Source: Alphaproteobacteria bacterium (GTDB lineage: Bacteria > Pseudomonadota > Alphaproteobacteria > Rickettsiales > JABSSG01). From it: a DNA stretch of 64,000 bases. The notes under the pieces were generated by a model. The model was not told the DNA's origin and did no database searches. It was given only the letters and a program-made list of their open reading frames with translations. Positions within the stretch are counted from its first letter, which is position 1. Each line of letters begins with the position of its first letter. The stretch spans positions 186,001 through 250,000 of the forward strand of contig JAUHXQ010000001.1 of NCBI GenBank assembly GCA_030426905.1. The letters are read 5' to 3'. Shown piece by piece: positions 36,588 through 50,765 of the stretch. The position numbers and the translations under genes are program-made.

Positions 36588-37856
36588 ATGCGATTTGTAC
36601 AGAAAATAAAATTATGGCATAAAGTTACAGCAGGATTAATTGCTGGCATTATAGTTGGTATGATTTTTGGAGAAGATGCAGGATATCTTAAGCCTATAGG
36701 TGATATTTTTATCAGGCTAATTAGGATGGTGATTATTCCTCTTATCTACTTATCTATAGTAATAGGGATGACCAGCATTAATGATACTTCGACTTTATCC
36801 AGAATTGCAACAAAATCATTAATAGCGTTTCTGCTGACTACTTCTTTTGCAATAGTAATAGGCTTATCTTGTGCTTATTTAATGGAGCCAGGAAAATGGA
36901 TCACTTCTGATGCATTAGGTACAGCAATAACTAGTAGACCAGCAAAAACTTCTTTTGATTTTATAAAAATTATTAACGATACAATTCCAGATAATGCACT
37001 AAATGCTTTAGTATCAGGCAAGATGCTACAAGTGGTGTTTTTTTCATTTTTCACAGGTATAATCATCAATACAATAGGAAAAGAAAAGAAGTTAATTTAT
37101 AAAGGTTTTCAATTAGCAGCCAAAGTTGTCTTTAAAATGATACATCTTATCTTAAATCTTGCTCCTTATGGTGCTTTTGCATTAACAGCATCGGTAGTAG
37201 GAAAGCAAGGAATCGGGGTGCTGCAAAGTCTTGGGCTTTTGGTAATAACGTTGCTTACAGCAATATTTGTGCAGTATTGTATTTTTGGCTTAATGATAAT
37301 TATTTTTGCTAGGTTATCACCTACACCTTTTTATAAAAAAAGTATAGAGTATCAGACTTTGGCATTCTCAACTAGTAGCAGTAAAGCAACTCTTGCTACT
37401 ACTATGGATGTATGTGCTAATAAAATGGGGATGTCAAAAAATTCAACTTCATTTGTATTACCATTAGGTGCAGCTATTAATATGGATGGTATGGCAATTT
37501 ATTTAGGAATATGCACCTTATTTTTCGCACAAGCTTATGGTATTACTTTAACTACATTTGATTATTTAATCATTATTCTGACTTCAACTTTAGGCTCTAT
37601 AGGTGCTGCAGGAATTCCAAGTGGTACAATAATCATGCTTCCTATGGTTTTATCAGCTATTAATGTACCTATTGATGGTATTGGGTTAATAGTAGGTATT
37701 GATAGAATATTAGATATGTTACGTACTACCTTAAATATCACTGGTGATGCAACTATTGCATTGATAGTAGATAAGACAGAGGGAACTCTTAACACAAAAA
37801 CATATTATACTGATTCTGCTAAATTAAAAGAAGGAGAAAGTCCTTTGTTTAAATGA
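36588..37856 (+). CDS. Dicarboxylate/amino acid:cation symporter (DAACS family)
   Basis: GltP/DctA-like sodium- or proton-coupled importer of glutamate, aspartate or C4-dicarboxylates. About eight hydrophobic segments plus two re-entrant loops; signature pieces are AFSTSSSKATLATTMD (the Ser-rich hairpin), LPLGAAINMDGMAIY (the NMDG motif), GIPSGTIIMLPMVL and DRILDMLRTTLNITGDA. The frame is open upstream to 36489, but AGAGG before the ATG at 36588 (MRFVQKIKLW) makes that the start. Such carriers are a common way for intracellular bacteria to take carbon from the host cytosol. Confidence 0.94.
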   Translation: MRFVQKIKLWHKVTAGLIAGIIVGMIFGEDAGYLKPIGDIFIRLIRMVIIPLIYLSIVIGMTSINDTSTLSRIATKSLIAFLLTTSFAIVIGLSCAYLMEPGKWITSDALGTAITSRPAKTSFDFIKIINDTIPDNALNALVSGKMLQVVFFSFFTGIIINTIGKEKKLIYKGFQLAAKVVFKMIHLILNLAPYGAFALTASVVGKQGIGVLQSLGLLVITLLTAIFVQYCIFGLMIIIFARLSPTPFYKKSIEYQTLAFSTSSSKATLATTMDVCANKMGMSKNSTSFVLPLGAAINMDGMAIYLGICTLFFAQAYGITLTTFDYLIIILTSTLGSIGAAGIPSGTIIMLPMVLSAINVPIDGIGLIVGIDRILDMLRTTLNITGDATIALIVDKTEGTLNTKTYYTDSAKLKEGESPLFK

Positions 37857-37955
37857 TCATCTGTAATTTTTTTCGTAATGATTAAAATAAAATTTGATTA
37901 TTAAATTAGTAGTGAGTAGTATAATTCGGATATATAACTTAGTATAAAATTAAGT

Positions 37956-39947
37956 ATGAATTACAAAAAAAATATTATTATTTGGATTATTATCACTGTT
38001 ATATTATTAATATTATTTGATATACTCAGTGGTTCTAATTATAGTGGTCATTCCAATTTATCATTTTCAGAATTTTTAAATAGGGTTGAGGACAACCAAG
38101 TTACAGATGTAGCAATTCAAGGTCCTAATATTGAAGGACATTTTTCTGATGGCAAAAGTTTTACTACTTATGCTCCGTACTATCCTAATCTAATTGATGT
38201 TTTGAAGCAGCATAGTGTTTCTATCAATGTAATGCCGATGGAAAGTAAATTTGGTTCTTTATTGAGTATACTTATTTCATGGTTTCCAATGCTTTTACTT
38301 ATCGGCGTATGGGTTTTCTTTATGAGACAAATGAATACTGGTGCTGGTAAAGCTATGGGATTTGGTAAATCTCGCGCAAGGCTTATAGGAGATAAACTGG
38401 AGAAAGTTACTTTTGCTGATGTAGCAGGGATTGATGAAGCAAAAGAGGAGTTGGTAGAGCTTGTAGAATTTCTTAAAAATCCTACAAAATTCCAAGCATT
38501 AGGAGGAAGAATACCTAAAGGATGCTTATTAATTGGTCCTCCAGGTACAGGTAAAACATTAACTGCAAGAGCGGTTGCAGGCGAAGCTGATGTACCTTTT
38601 TTTAGCATATCAGGATCTGATTTTGTTGAAATGTTCGTAGGGGTAGGCGCAAGCAGAGTTAGAGATATGTTTGAGCAGGCAAAAAAAAATGCTCCTTGCA
38701 TAATATTTATTGATGAAATTGATGCAGTAGGTAGGCATCGAGGCATAGGTTTAGGTGGAGGTAATGATGAAAGGGAGCAAACTTTAAATCAATTACTTGT
38801 AGAAATGGATGGTTTTGAAATTAATGATAGTGTCATTGTTGTTGCAGCAACTAATAGACCTGATGTTCTAGATCAGGCATTGCTTAGACCTGGGAGGTTT
38901 GATAGACAAATTACTGTACCAGCGCCTGATATTAGGGGAAGAGAACAAATACTAAACGTACATTTGAAAAAAATAGTAATATCACCAGATGCAGATATTA
39001 AGGCTATTGCAAGGGGTACTCCTGGTTTTACAGGAGCAGATCTTGCTAATCTTGTTAATGAGGCTGCATTACTTGCTGCACGAGCAAATAAAAAGATTGT
39101 TACTACTCATGAGTTAGAGGAAGCAAAAGATAAAGTGATGATGGGACCTCAACGCAAATCAATGATAATGAGTATTGAGGAAAAGAAGCTTACTGCTTAT
39201 CATGAAGGTGGGCATGCTTTAGTAGCACTTTATTGTGAAGCTTCTGACCCTATTCATAAAGCAACTATTATACCAAGAGGTAGGGCGTTAGGGTTGGTGA
39301 TGAGATTACCTAAATCCGATAAATTCTCGGTTACTCGAGCAAAATTACAAGATGATATTGCAGTTGCAATGGGTGGAAGAGTAGCGGAAGAAATGATTTT
39401 TGGTCATGCAAAAGTTACTAGTGGTGCATCTTCTGATATACAACAAGCAACAAGGATAGCGAGAGCTATGGTAAGAGAATGGGGAATGAGCGATAAAATT
39501 GGCCCTTTACACTATGGGGGCGAATCTCAAGATGTATTTTCATATCAGCATACGCAGCAAAAAATGTACTCAGTTAATACTGAAGATTTGATAGACAAAG
39601 AGGTAAAAAAATTAGTTGAAGACGGTCATAATTTTGCTAAAAAAATACTTTCGACTCATAAGCAAAAGCTACATAAAATTGCTAAAGAACTTTTAGAGAA
39701 AGAAACACTAACAGGAGATGAACTAGCTGAGTTGGTATTTGGTAAAAAGAAAGCAGCAGAAATGCGTCAAGCAGCAGAAAAAGAAGCAGCAAAACTTGAA
39801 AAAGTTATAGAAGAACGTAATAAGTCTAATAAAAATCATAGTATTGATAAAAAGAAAGAAAACAAATCTATTACAGAATCAAGAGAAAATAAAAAAAATA
39901 TTTGGGATAAAAAAAATCAAAATACTCCATCTGATGACAATGTATAA
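37956..39947 (+). CDS. ftsH: ATP-dependent zinc metalloprotease FtsH
   Basis: Membrane AAA+ protease for membrane proteins and regulators. Two N-terminal helices (about 6-25 and 103-124) flank a periplasmic loop. AAA motifs: Walker A GPPGTGKT (194-201), Walker [16 protein letters not shown] region [20 protein letters not shown]. The zinc site is HEGGH at 416-420. The C-terminal tail is Lys/Glu/Asn-rich and coiled. 663 residues, ordinary. HflK and HflC, encoded nearby on the other strand, are its regulators. Confidence 0.97.
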   Translation: MNYKKNIIIWIIITVILLILFDILSGSNYSGHSNLSFSEFLNRVEDNQVTDVAIQGPNIEGHFSDGKSFTTYAPYYPNLIDVLKQHSVSINVMPMESKFGSLLSILISWFPMLLLIGVWVFFMRQMNTGAGKAMGFGKSRARLIGDKLEKVTFADVAGIDEAKEELVELVEFLKNPTKFQALGGRIPKGCLLIGPPGTGKTLTARAVAGEADVPFFSISGSDFVEMFVGVGASRVRDMFEQAKKNAPCIIFIDEIDAVGRHRGIGLGGGNDEREQTLNQLLVEMDGFEINDSVIVVAATNRPDVLDQALLRPGRFDRQITVPAPDIRGREQILNVHLKKIVISPDADIKAIARGTPGFTGADLANLVNEAALLAARANKKIVTTHELEEAKDKVMMGPQRKSMIMSIEEKKLTAYHEGGHALVALYCEASDPIHKATIIPRGRALGLVMRLPKSDKFSVTRAKLQDDIAVAMGGRVAEEMIFGHAKVTSGASSDIQQATRIARAMVREWGMSDKIGPLHYGGESQDVFSYQHTQQKMYSVNTEDLIDKEVKKLVEDGHNFAKKILSTHKQKLHKIAKELLEKETLTGDELAELVFGKKKAAEMRQAAEKEAAKLEKVIEERNKSNKNHSIDKKKENKSITESRENKKNIWDKKNQNTPSDDNV

Positions 39948-43857
<3,910 letters not shown>

Positions 43858-43877
43858 GAATAAAATTATCATAAGGA

Positions 43878-46091
43878 ATGAGGTCAAAAAAATTTATAAA
43901 AAGCAAAACAACCAGTGTTTTCATAGGAATACTTTTTTTAAGCATTGCAGCTATAGTATGCATATTGCTTTTTTCTTATTCTGCTAGTGATCCATCTTTT
44001 ACTAATGCAACTGACAATAATACTAAAAACATACTAGGAATTTTTGGTTCTTATACAGCTGATATACTGCTACAGATTTTTGGCTATAGCTCTATATTAT
44101 TTGTTATATTTCCTTTTTTGTGGGGAATACGTTGTATTTTAATACAAGAAATAACTCTATTTTGGCTAAGGTTTATTTGTGCTCTTAGTAGCATCATTTT
44201 GCTTTCATCTCTTTTATTTAAATACAAAACTACAGGTGTGCAGTTTGTATCTTATGGAGGTGCTGTAGGTAATATATTTAGTATTTATGTCTCTAACTTT
44301 AATAAACAATATATATTTTATGGCGAAATTATTTTATTTAGTGTTACTTTTTATATAGCTTCTAACTTAAAACTTAAGTCTATCATTAAATTTATAATTA
44401 ATATTTGTTTGTATACTTATACTAATACTAAAAAACTATCTATTTTCCTTCTACCAATACTAACACTGATAAAGTTTATGTTAATAAAGCTGTTTCAGAA
44501 AGAAGAAAATTTATCAACTATAGAATCATATTCTAATAAAGTAAATGTACAAAAACAACCTCAAAATATCTTACCCACTAAACAAGAAACTCTTATTTCT
44601 CAAGACAAGGGAAGCTTTAGTATTCCTCCAACGCATTTACTTCAAAGTATTAAAAAAGTGAAAGCTAATACGTGCTCTGAAAAAGCTTTACAAATAATAG
44701 CTCAGAATTTAATTCAAGTATTGAATGACTTTGGTATAAAAGGGCAAATAATAAGCTGCTCTCCTGGGCCAGTTGTAACTTTGTATGAATTTGAACCTGC
44801 GCCTGGAATAAAGTCGTCTAGAATCATTGGCCTTTCAGATGATATTGCCAGAACAATGCTTGCTACATCAACAAGAATTTCAATTATTTCTGGGAAAAAT
44901 TCTCTTGGTATTGAGTTGCCAAATAAAGAAAGGGAAGTAGTATATTTAAGAGAAAGTTTGGAATCCTTAGAGTATAAACAAAAATATTATAAATTACCGT
45001 TGATACTGGGTAAAAACATAGCTGGTAATACTACTATAGCAGATCTTGCTTCTATGCCTCATCTTTTAGTAGCAGGGACAACAGGTTCAGGTAAGTCTGT
45101 AGCTATCAACACCATGATCTTATCATTGCTTTTTCGGTATACACCAGAAGAATGTAAATTTGTTATGATTGATCCTAAAATGCTAGAGCTTTCTGTTTAT
45201 CAGGGTATACCACATCTACTTACTCCTGTAGTAACGGATCCTAGTAAAGCAATAATAGCATTAAAGTGGACTGTAAAAGAAATGGAAAACCGTTATCGTT
45301 TGATGTCTCACTTAAATGTTAGAAATATGGAGGGATATAATCAAAAAATAGAAGAAGCAATACAAAAGGGAATTAATGTAACGAAGAAAATTCAGACTGG
45401 TTTTGATCCAGAGACAGGCAAGCCTATTTACGAGACTATTGAGATAGAAAAGAAAAAATTACCTTTTATCATTGTTATAGTAGATGAAATGGCAGATTTG
45501 ATGCTGGTTGCTGGTAAGGATATTGAGTCTTCTATTCAGAGGTTAGCGCAAATGGCACGTGCGGCTGGAATTCATATTATTATGGCTACACAGAGACCTT
45601 CAGTAGATGTTATTACTGGCGTAATAAAAGCAAATTTTCCTACTAGAATTAGCTTTCAAGTTACTTCGAAAATTGATAGTAGAACAATACTAGGAGAAAT
45701 GGGAGCTGAGCAATTATTAGGGAAAGGGGATATGCTTTTTATGTCAGGAGGTAATAAAATAAAACGTATTCATAGTCCTTTTGTGTCTGATAATGAAGTA
45801 GAGCAGGTTGTAAAATTTCTAAAGTCACAAGGGTCGCCATCTTATTCTCTTGATATTACAACCGAATCTTACGAAAGTCATAGTGCAGTGGATGGTATTA
45901 AAGATGATCTTTATGATCAAGCAGTGGCAATTGTCTTAAAAGAGAGAAAAGCTTCTACTAGCTTTTTACAAAGATGCTTTAAAATTGGCTATAATCGAGC
46001 TGCATCAATTATAGAGCAAATGGAAAAAGAGAAAATAATAGGGCAGCCAAATCATGTTGGGAAAAGAGAAATATTAGTCAATAATAATTGA
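43878..46091 (+). CDS. ftsK: DNA translocase FtsK
   Basis: Septal DNA pump that segregates chromosome termini and activates XerCD at dif. Four N-terminal membrane helices (about 12-35, 60-85, 95-115, 145-165), a short linker, then the alpha-beta motor with Walker A VAGTTGSGKSVAIN, CKFVMIDPKMLELSVYQGIPHLL, Walker B IIVIVDEMADLML and MARAAGIHIIMATQRPSVDVITG. The C-terminal winged-helix gamma domain (LQRCFKIGYNRAASIIEQME) is present. 737 residues, shorter than in E. coli because the linker is short. Confidence 0.96.
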   Translation: MRSKKFIKSKTTSVFIGILFLSIAAIVCILLFSYSASDPSFTNATDNNTKNILGIFGSYTADILLQIFGYSSILFVIFPFLWGIRCILIQEITLFWLRFICALSSIILLSSLLFKYKTTGVQFVSYGGAVGNIFSIYVSNFNKQYIFYGEIILFSVTFYIASNLKLKSIIKFIINICLYTYTNTKKLSIFLLPILTLIKFMLIKLFQKEENLSTIESYSNKVNVQKQPQNILPTKQETLISQDKGSFSIPPTHLLQSIKKVKANTCSEKALQIIAQNLIQVLNDFGIKGQIISCSPGPVVTLYEFEPAPGIKSSRIIGLSDDIARTMLATSTRISIISGKNSLGIELPNKEREVVYLRESLESLEYKQKYYKLPLILGKNIAGNTTIADLASMPHLLVAGTTGSGKSVAINTMILSLLFRYTPEECKFVMIDPKMLELSVYQGIPHLLTPVVTDPSKAIIALKWTVKEMENRYRLMSHLNVRNMEGYNQKIEEAIQKGINVTKKIQTGFDPETGKPIYETIEIEKKKLPFIIVIVDEMADLMLVAGKDIESSIQRLAQMARAAGIHIIMATQRPSVDVITGVIKANFPTRISFQVTSKIDSRTILGEMGAEQLLGKGDMLFMSGGNKIKRIHSPFVSDNEVEQVVKFLKSQGSPSYSLDITTESYESHSAVDGIKDDLYDQAVAIVLKERKASTSFLQRCFKIGYNRAASIIEQMEKEKIIGQPNHVGKREILVNNN

Positions 46092-46150
46092 TATAAAAGC
46101 ATGGTAACCATGTTTTAGTGTTGTCATTAAAATTATCAAATAAATACATC

Positions 46151-48325
46151 ATGAGCTTAACTAATAAGACTAAATCAGAATTTATTTCAGGAATAGTTGA
46201 ACGTATCACTTATCATAATGAAACAAATGGATATACCGTATTAAAACTTAAGGTTAAAAATCAAAAAGATTTGGCTACAATTATAGGGAGTGTTGAGAAT
46301 ATTGTTGTTGGTGAGTCTATCCAAGCTCAAGGTAAATGGAATAATAATTTAAAGTATGGATTGCAATTTAATGCTGACTTTATCAGAAGTATTCCTCCTT
46401 CTAGCATAGAGGGAATCGAAAAATATTTAGGATCAGGTCTTATTAAAGGAATAGGCCCTTTTTTTGCTAAGCGACTTGTAACAATATTTAAGGAAAAAGT
46501 TTTTGATATTATTGAACATGAACCTAAGAAATTACAAAATGTTGAAGGTATAGGCAAAATCAGAGCGCAAATTATATCCGATAATTGGGCTGAACAGAAA
46601 ATCATTAGAGAGATAATGATTTTTTTGCAGTCTCATGGAGTAGGTACATCTCGCGCAACAAAAATTTTTAAAACTTATGGAGAAAACTCTATTAAGATAG
46701 TATCACAAAATCCTTATCAATTAGCAAGAGATGTTAGGGGTATAGGTTTTTTATCAGCTGATAGAATTGCGAGCAATCTTGGTATTGAAGCTGATTCTAT
46801 AGTGAGAGCAAGAGCTGGTATAAACTATACCCTCACAGAGGCTTTAAATTCAGGACATTGTGGATTACCTGTTGATAAATTGCTAGACGAGGCTTTCAAG
46901 TTGCTTGAAATTGATGAAGAAGTTTTAAGAGAAGCATTAGCTTTGGAAATACATGAAGGCTTTTTAGTGAATGAAACAATAAATGGAATGCCTTCTGTAT
47001 TTCTAAAATCTTATCATATATATGAACAACATATAGCTCAAAAATTGCGTAGTCTTACTAATAAGGTTCCAATATGGAATGAAATAGATATAGAGCAAGC
47101 ACTTTTATGGGTAGAAAATAAACTTAAAATGAATTTAGCTGAAAATCAGCAAAAAGCTATTAGAACTGCGATAAAATCTAATATTACTATTATTACTGGA
47201 GGCCCTGGTACTGGGAAAACAACTATTTTAAAAGCAATATTAAAAATATTATTGGCAAAAAAATTAGAGATAAAGCTTACTGCACCTACAGGCAGGGCTG
47301 CTAAAAGACTTTCTGAAACTACACAATTAGAAGCTGTAACCATTCATAGACTTATTAAATACGATCCTTCGTCTAATAAGTTTGTTTATAATCCTGATAA
47401 CCCTTTGTGCTGTGATTTATTAATCATAGACGAAGCTTCTATGGTAGATACATATTTAATGTATAGCTTACTAAGAGCTTTGCCTAGTGATATAGGTCTA
47501 ATACTTGTGGGAGACGTAGATCAGTTACCCTCTGTTGGTCCCGGCCAAGTATTAAAAGATATTATAGATTCTAATACTATACCTGTAGTGAGATTAGATA
47601 AAATCTTTAGGCAAGGAACAAATAGCCAAATCATTACTAATGCTCATTTAGTAAATCGTGGGTATTTTCCAAAGATGGATATTGATGAAAATGAGCAAAA
47701 TGATTTCTTTTTTATTGAAGCTAATACTCCTGAGGAAATTTTAGACAAAATAGTAAAGCTTGCAAAGTCGTCGATAGTTAAAAGATTCCAGATAGACCCA
47801 ATAAAGGATATACAGATACTTTCTCCAATGCAGCGGGGTAGTTGTGGCTGCAGATCTCTTAACATAGAATTGCATAAAGCTTTAAATAATATAAATTCCC
47901 TTTATGGGATTGAGAGGTTTGGGCAAATTTTTGCTCCTAAAGATAAAGTGATGCAAGTAGTGAATAATTATGACAAAGAAGTGTATAATGGTGACATAGG
48001 GCTTATTGAACAAGTAGATAAAGAAGACCATGAAATTATAATTAATTTTGATGGTAAATTAGTTTCTTACAGCTTTGATGAATTAGATGAAATTAATATT
48101 GCTTATGCAATTACTATTCATAAGTCACAGGGTTCTGAATATCCCTGTGTAATCATACCAATTTCTACTCAGCACTTTCCTATGTTACAAAAAAATTTGC
48201 TTTATACTGCAATCACAAGAGGAAAGAAATTTGTATTTTTAGTAGGACAAAAAAAAGCAATTGCCATTGCTGTGAAAAATGACAAAACTAAACTTAGGTA
48301 TTCTAAGTTATTAGAATTACTCTAA
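46151..48325 (+). CDS. recD2: RecD2-like ATP-dependent DNA helicase
   Basis: SF1B 5'-3' helicase of the RecD2/RecD-like (YrrC) type, working without RecBC. The long N-terminal region has tandem helix-hairpin-helix motifs (GSGLIKGIGPFFAKRLV, NVEGIGKIRAQIIS), then Walker A TGGPGTGKTTIL (around 47200-47225), KLTAPTGRAAKRL, Walker B LLIIDEASMVD, GDVDQLPSVGPG and the C-terminal AYAITIHKSQGSEYPCVIIP with TAITRGKKFV. The frame extends upstream to a TTG at 46118; the ATG at 46151 fits family N-termini. Role in Rickettsiales repair is inferred. Confidence 0.93.
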   Translation: MSLTNKTKSEFISGIVERITYHNETNGYTVLKLKVKNQKDLATIIGSVENIVVGESIQAQGKWNNNLKYGLQFNADFIRSIPPSSIEGIEKYLGSGLIKGIGPFFAKRLVTIFKEKVFDIIEHEPKKLQNVEGIGKIRAQIISDNWAEQKIIREIMIFLQSHGVGTSRATKIFKTYGENSIKIVSQNPYQLARDVRGIGFLSADRIASNLGIEADSIVRARAGINYTLTEALNSGHCGLPVDKLLDEAFKLLEIDEEVLREALALEIHEGFLVNETINGMPSVFLKSYHIYEQHIAQKLRSLTNKVPIWNEIDIEQALLWVENKLKMNLAENQQKAIRTAIKSNITIITGGPGTGKTTILKAILKILLAKKLEIKLTAPTGRAAKRLSETTQLEAVTIHRLIKYDPSSNKFVYNPDNPLCCDLLIIDEASMVDTYLMYSLLRALPSDIGLILVGDVDQLPSVGPGQVLKDIIDSNTIPVVRLDKIFRQGTNSQIITNAHLVNRGYFPKMDIDENEQNDFFFIEANTPEEILDKIVKLAKSSIVKRFQIDPIKDIQILSPMQRGSCGCRSLNIELHKALNNINSLYGIERFGQIFAPKDKVMQVVNNYDKEVYNGDIGLIEQVDKEDHEIIINFDGKLVSYSFDELDEINIAYAITIHKSQGSEYPCVIIPISTQHFPMLQKNLLYTAITRGKKFVFLVGQKKAIAIAVKNDKTKLRYSKLLELL

Positions 48326-48346
48326 AGAATAAACTGGTTTTCTTGA

Positions 48347-49249
48347 TTATTTATTCAGTCTATAACGGTATCTTATAATCTGGGATGGATTCATCATTAT
48401 TTTTGCGTCATATTTTTCCTTCATGCAGTTGTGAAAATGCACATGCTCACAATCTTCATGAATAGACTCATATCTACATTTTTGAATAGCAGACTTTTTA
48501 TAAAATGCCAGTCCTCCAAAACATGAATTTACATATACAAAATCTGATCCTACAGGGTAAATTTTTTGAATAGTGGGGATAATTTCTTCCCAGTACTTTT
48601 TGTTTGTATAAGGAGTTTCAGGAAATTCATTGCTCCTGAAAGCAAAAGCATCCCACATGTGACCAGCTATTGTATATATTCCGTTTGAGCATACTGCGTC
48701 CCATTTATCGATATGGTAAAAGGAGTGGTATACTCCTCTTATATCCCATCCGTACTTCATATCTAAATCTACAATCATTAATATATCAAAATCCTTATAT
48801 TGTGGATTACGTAAAATTTCATCTAAGTAAAAATTGCGTGCCTGTGCTAAAAATGCTATAGAAGGTCTTTTTTTTATATGATAATCTTTTGTTATTATTT
48901 TTACTTTTTTATCGTCATTATACCAATTATGAAGAATTTTTTTTGTCGAATCGGTTGAGTCATTCTCAAAAATAATTACTTTATAATCTTTAAATAATTT
49001 TGCTGTATTTTTTATATGTTTTATTACATGTGGTAATTCTCTACCATTATCTCTTGTAATGCCGCATATAATAACTTTGTGCTCAGATAATTCTTTTTTA
49101 CCTATAGTTAATTCTTTAGGATTTAAATGGGCTAGCTTTTTTACTTGTGGATCTAAATAGCTATAAATTTTTATTTTGGGAAAAAATATCCAAGAGACAG
49201 CAAGTAAAAATAAAAAAATATATAATTTTTTTCTATTTCTTTTTTTCAT
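48347..49249 (-). CDS. CAP59-like (GT69-type) glycosyltransferase, membrane-anchored
   Basis: An N-terminal signal anchor (MKKRNRKKLYIFLFLLAVSW) is followed by a GT-A-like domain: VIICGITRDNGRELPHVIKH, VIIFENDSTDSTKKIL, ARNFYLDEIL and the metal-binding DLDMKYGWD (D161, D163), then NSCFGGLAFYKKSAI and EHVHFHNCM. This series resembles fungal CAP59/CMT1 mannosyltransferases. The sugar and acceptor are unknown; a surface-glycan role is likely. The start could instead be a TTG at 49279 that overlaps the pssA stop, but the ATG at 49249 gives a clean anchor. Lies directly downstream of pssA. Confidence 0.78.
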   Translation of the reverse strand: MKKRNRKKLYIFLFLLAVSWIFFPKIKIYSYLDPQVKKLAHLNPKELTIGKKELSEHKVIICGITRDNGRELPHVIKHIKNTAKLFKDYKVIIFENDSTDSTKKILHNWYNDDKKVKIITKDYHIKKRPSIAFLAQARNFYLDEILRNPQYKDFDILMIVDLDMKYGWDIRGVYHSFYHIDKWDAVCSNGIYTIAGHMWDAFAFRSNEFPETPYTNKKYWEEIIPTIQKIYPVGSDFVYVNSCFGGLAFYKKSAIQKCRYESIHEDCEHVHFHNCMKEKYDAKIMMNPSQIIRYRYRLNK

Positions 49250-49275
49250 AATTGTATGAGTTGATAATTTTTCTT

Positions 49276-50061
49276 TCAAAAACTAGTATTTTTACATTTA
49301 TAATATGTAGCTATACTAACAGGGATGGATAATATATAGATAAAAGAAAGAAAAGGTATAACTATCCACGGTTTGATTATTAAAGCAGCTATAAATAAGC
49401 CAAATAAAGCTAATATTAGCGCAACATTTTTTTTATGAATAGATATTTTTTTGATTGAAAATGTAGGAATGCGACTTGCCATAGCAAACGCCATCAATGT
49501 AATATAAAATCCTATAAACCAGTAATTTTTTATTATCTCAATATTATCAAATTCAAAGCTGAGAGCAATAGGGTTAATTGCAAGCACTGCTCCTACTGGA
49601 GCATTAATTCCCTCAAAGAAAATATCTTTGAATTTGTTATGATGCTTATCTTGAATTGATACATTGAATCTTGCGAGTCTTATAGAGCAGCATACACTGA
49701 AAATTAGCACAAATCCCCATCCTACTCCTTTAATTGGAATATAGTTCAGTATCCACATATATAGTATAATTGCTGGGGCTACTCCAAAATTGATAAAATC
49801 AGCTAAGGAATCAAGGTTTGCTCCAAAATCACTTGTAGCATTAAAGTATCTAGCTATTCTTCCATCCATACCGTCCAATAACGCTGCTATTACTATAAGA
49901 GCAACGCTATGTTCCCATTTTTGATCAAAACCATAGCGAATAGAAGTTAGGCCAAAACAAAGTGCAAGTAAAGTAATAATACTAGGAAATAATTTGCTGA
50001 TTGGTAACACATTATTTATCAGACCATTGTCTTCTTTTTTTTGCTGTTTATGATTATTCAT
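49276..50061 (-). CDS. pssA: CDP-diacylglycerol-serine O-phosphatidyltransferase
   Basis: Membrane enzyme that makes phosphatidylserine from CDP-diacylglycerol and serine. The CDP-alcohol phosphotransferase motif DGxxAR...G...D...D is LLDGMDGRIARYFNATSDFG with ANLDSLADFINFG. Several hydrophobic helices follow; the N-terminal tail is polar. 261 residues. It overlaps psd by 4 bases (ATGA), giving a coupled two-gene route to phosphatidylethanolamine. Confidence 0.95.
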   Translation of the reverse strand: MNNHKQQKKEDNGLINNVLPISKLFPSIITLLALCFGLTSIRYGFDQKWEHSVALIVIAALLDGMDGRIARYFNATSDFGANLDSLADFINFGVAPAIILYMWILNYIPIKGVGWGFVLIFSVCCSIRLARFNVSIQDKHHNKFKDIFFEGINAPVGAVLAINPIALSFEFDNIEIIKNYWFIGFYITLMAFAMASRIPTFSIKKISIHKKNVALILALFGLFIAALIIKPWIVIPFLSFIYILSIPVSIATYYKCKNTSF

Positions 50062-50744
50062 TTAATTTGACCTTTCAGATCTAAGGAAGATCCCAATTCT
50101 GCCAATATAGTTTCTCCAGCTCTTACTCTTTGCCCTACAAGCACTAGAGGTTTTTCTCCTGCTGGCAAATAAACATCAACTCTACTACCAAATCTAATAA
50201 TTCCGTACCTTTCACCCGCTGCAACTTTTTGTTTTTCTTCTAGGCTACATACTATTCTGCGCGCTATTAGACCTGCAATTTGTGTAAAGACAATAATATT
50301 GTTATTTTTTAACTTCATTACAACATGGTTTCTTTCGTTATGAATACTGGCTTTATCTAACGAAGCATTAAAGAATTTACCGGGATGATAAAGCAATTTT
50401 TTAATTTCACCATCTGCAGGAACTCTATTCACATGAGTGTCAAAGATATTCAGAAAGATGCTGATGCATACTACCTTCTGATCGCCTATGTTGAGTTCTT
50501 GGGGAAGAGAAGTAGTAGATATTTTGCTAATTAGTCCATCTGCAGGACTAGTAATATAATTACCTATTGGAACAACACGATCAGGATCACGGAAAAAATA
50601 TACACACCACAAAGTTAAAATAAATCCTATCCACCCTAAAGGTTCCCAAGTAACACTAAAAATTGCTGTTACAATCGCAAAAATACAAATGAATAGATAC
50701 CCATCTTTATGGATTTTAAATATATTAGGTTTATTAGACATCAA
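50058..50744 (-). CDS. psd: Phosphatidylserine decarboxylase proenzyme
   Basis: Pyruvoyl enzyme that decarboxylates phosphatidylserine to phosphatidylethanolamine. N-terminal helices (about 15-50) anchor it. It has FFRDPDRVVP, ITSPADGLISKI, FLNIFDTHVNRVPADGEI and the self-cleavage site FGSR, where Gly186-Ser187 are cut to yield the pyruvoyl group on the small chain. 228 residues, the short prokaryotic type II-like length found in alphaproteobacteria. Confidence 0.95.
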   Translation of the reverse strand: MMSNKPNIFKIHKDGYLFICIFAIVTAIFSVTWEPLGWIGFILTLWCVYFFRDPDRVVPIGNYITSPADGLISKISTTSLPQELNIGDQKVVCISIFLNIFDTHVNRVPADGEIKKLLYHPGKFFNASLDKASIHNERNHVVMKLKNNNIIVFTQIAGLIARRIVCSLEEKQKVAAGERYGIIRFGSRVDVYLPAGEKPLVLVGQRVRAGETILAELGSSLDLKGQIK

Positions 50745-50765
50745 TTACAGAATAGTTAGAATAAA

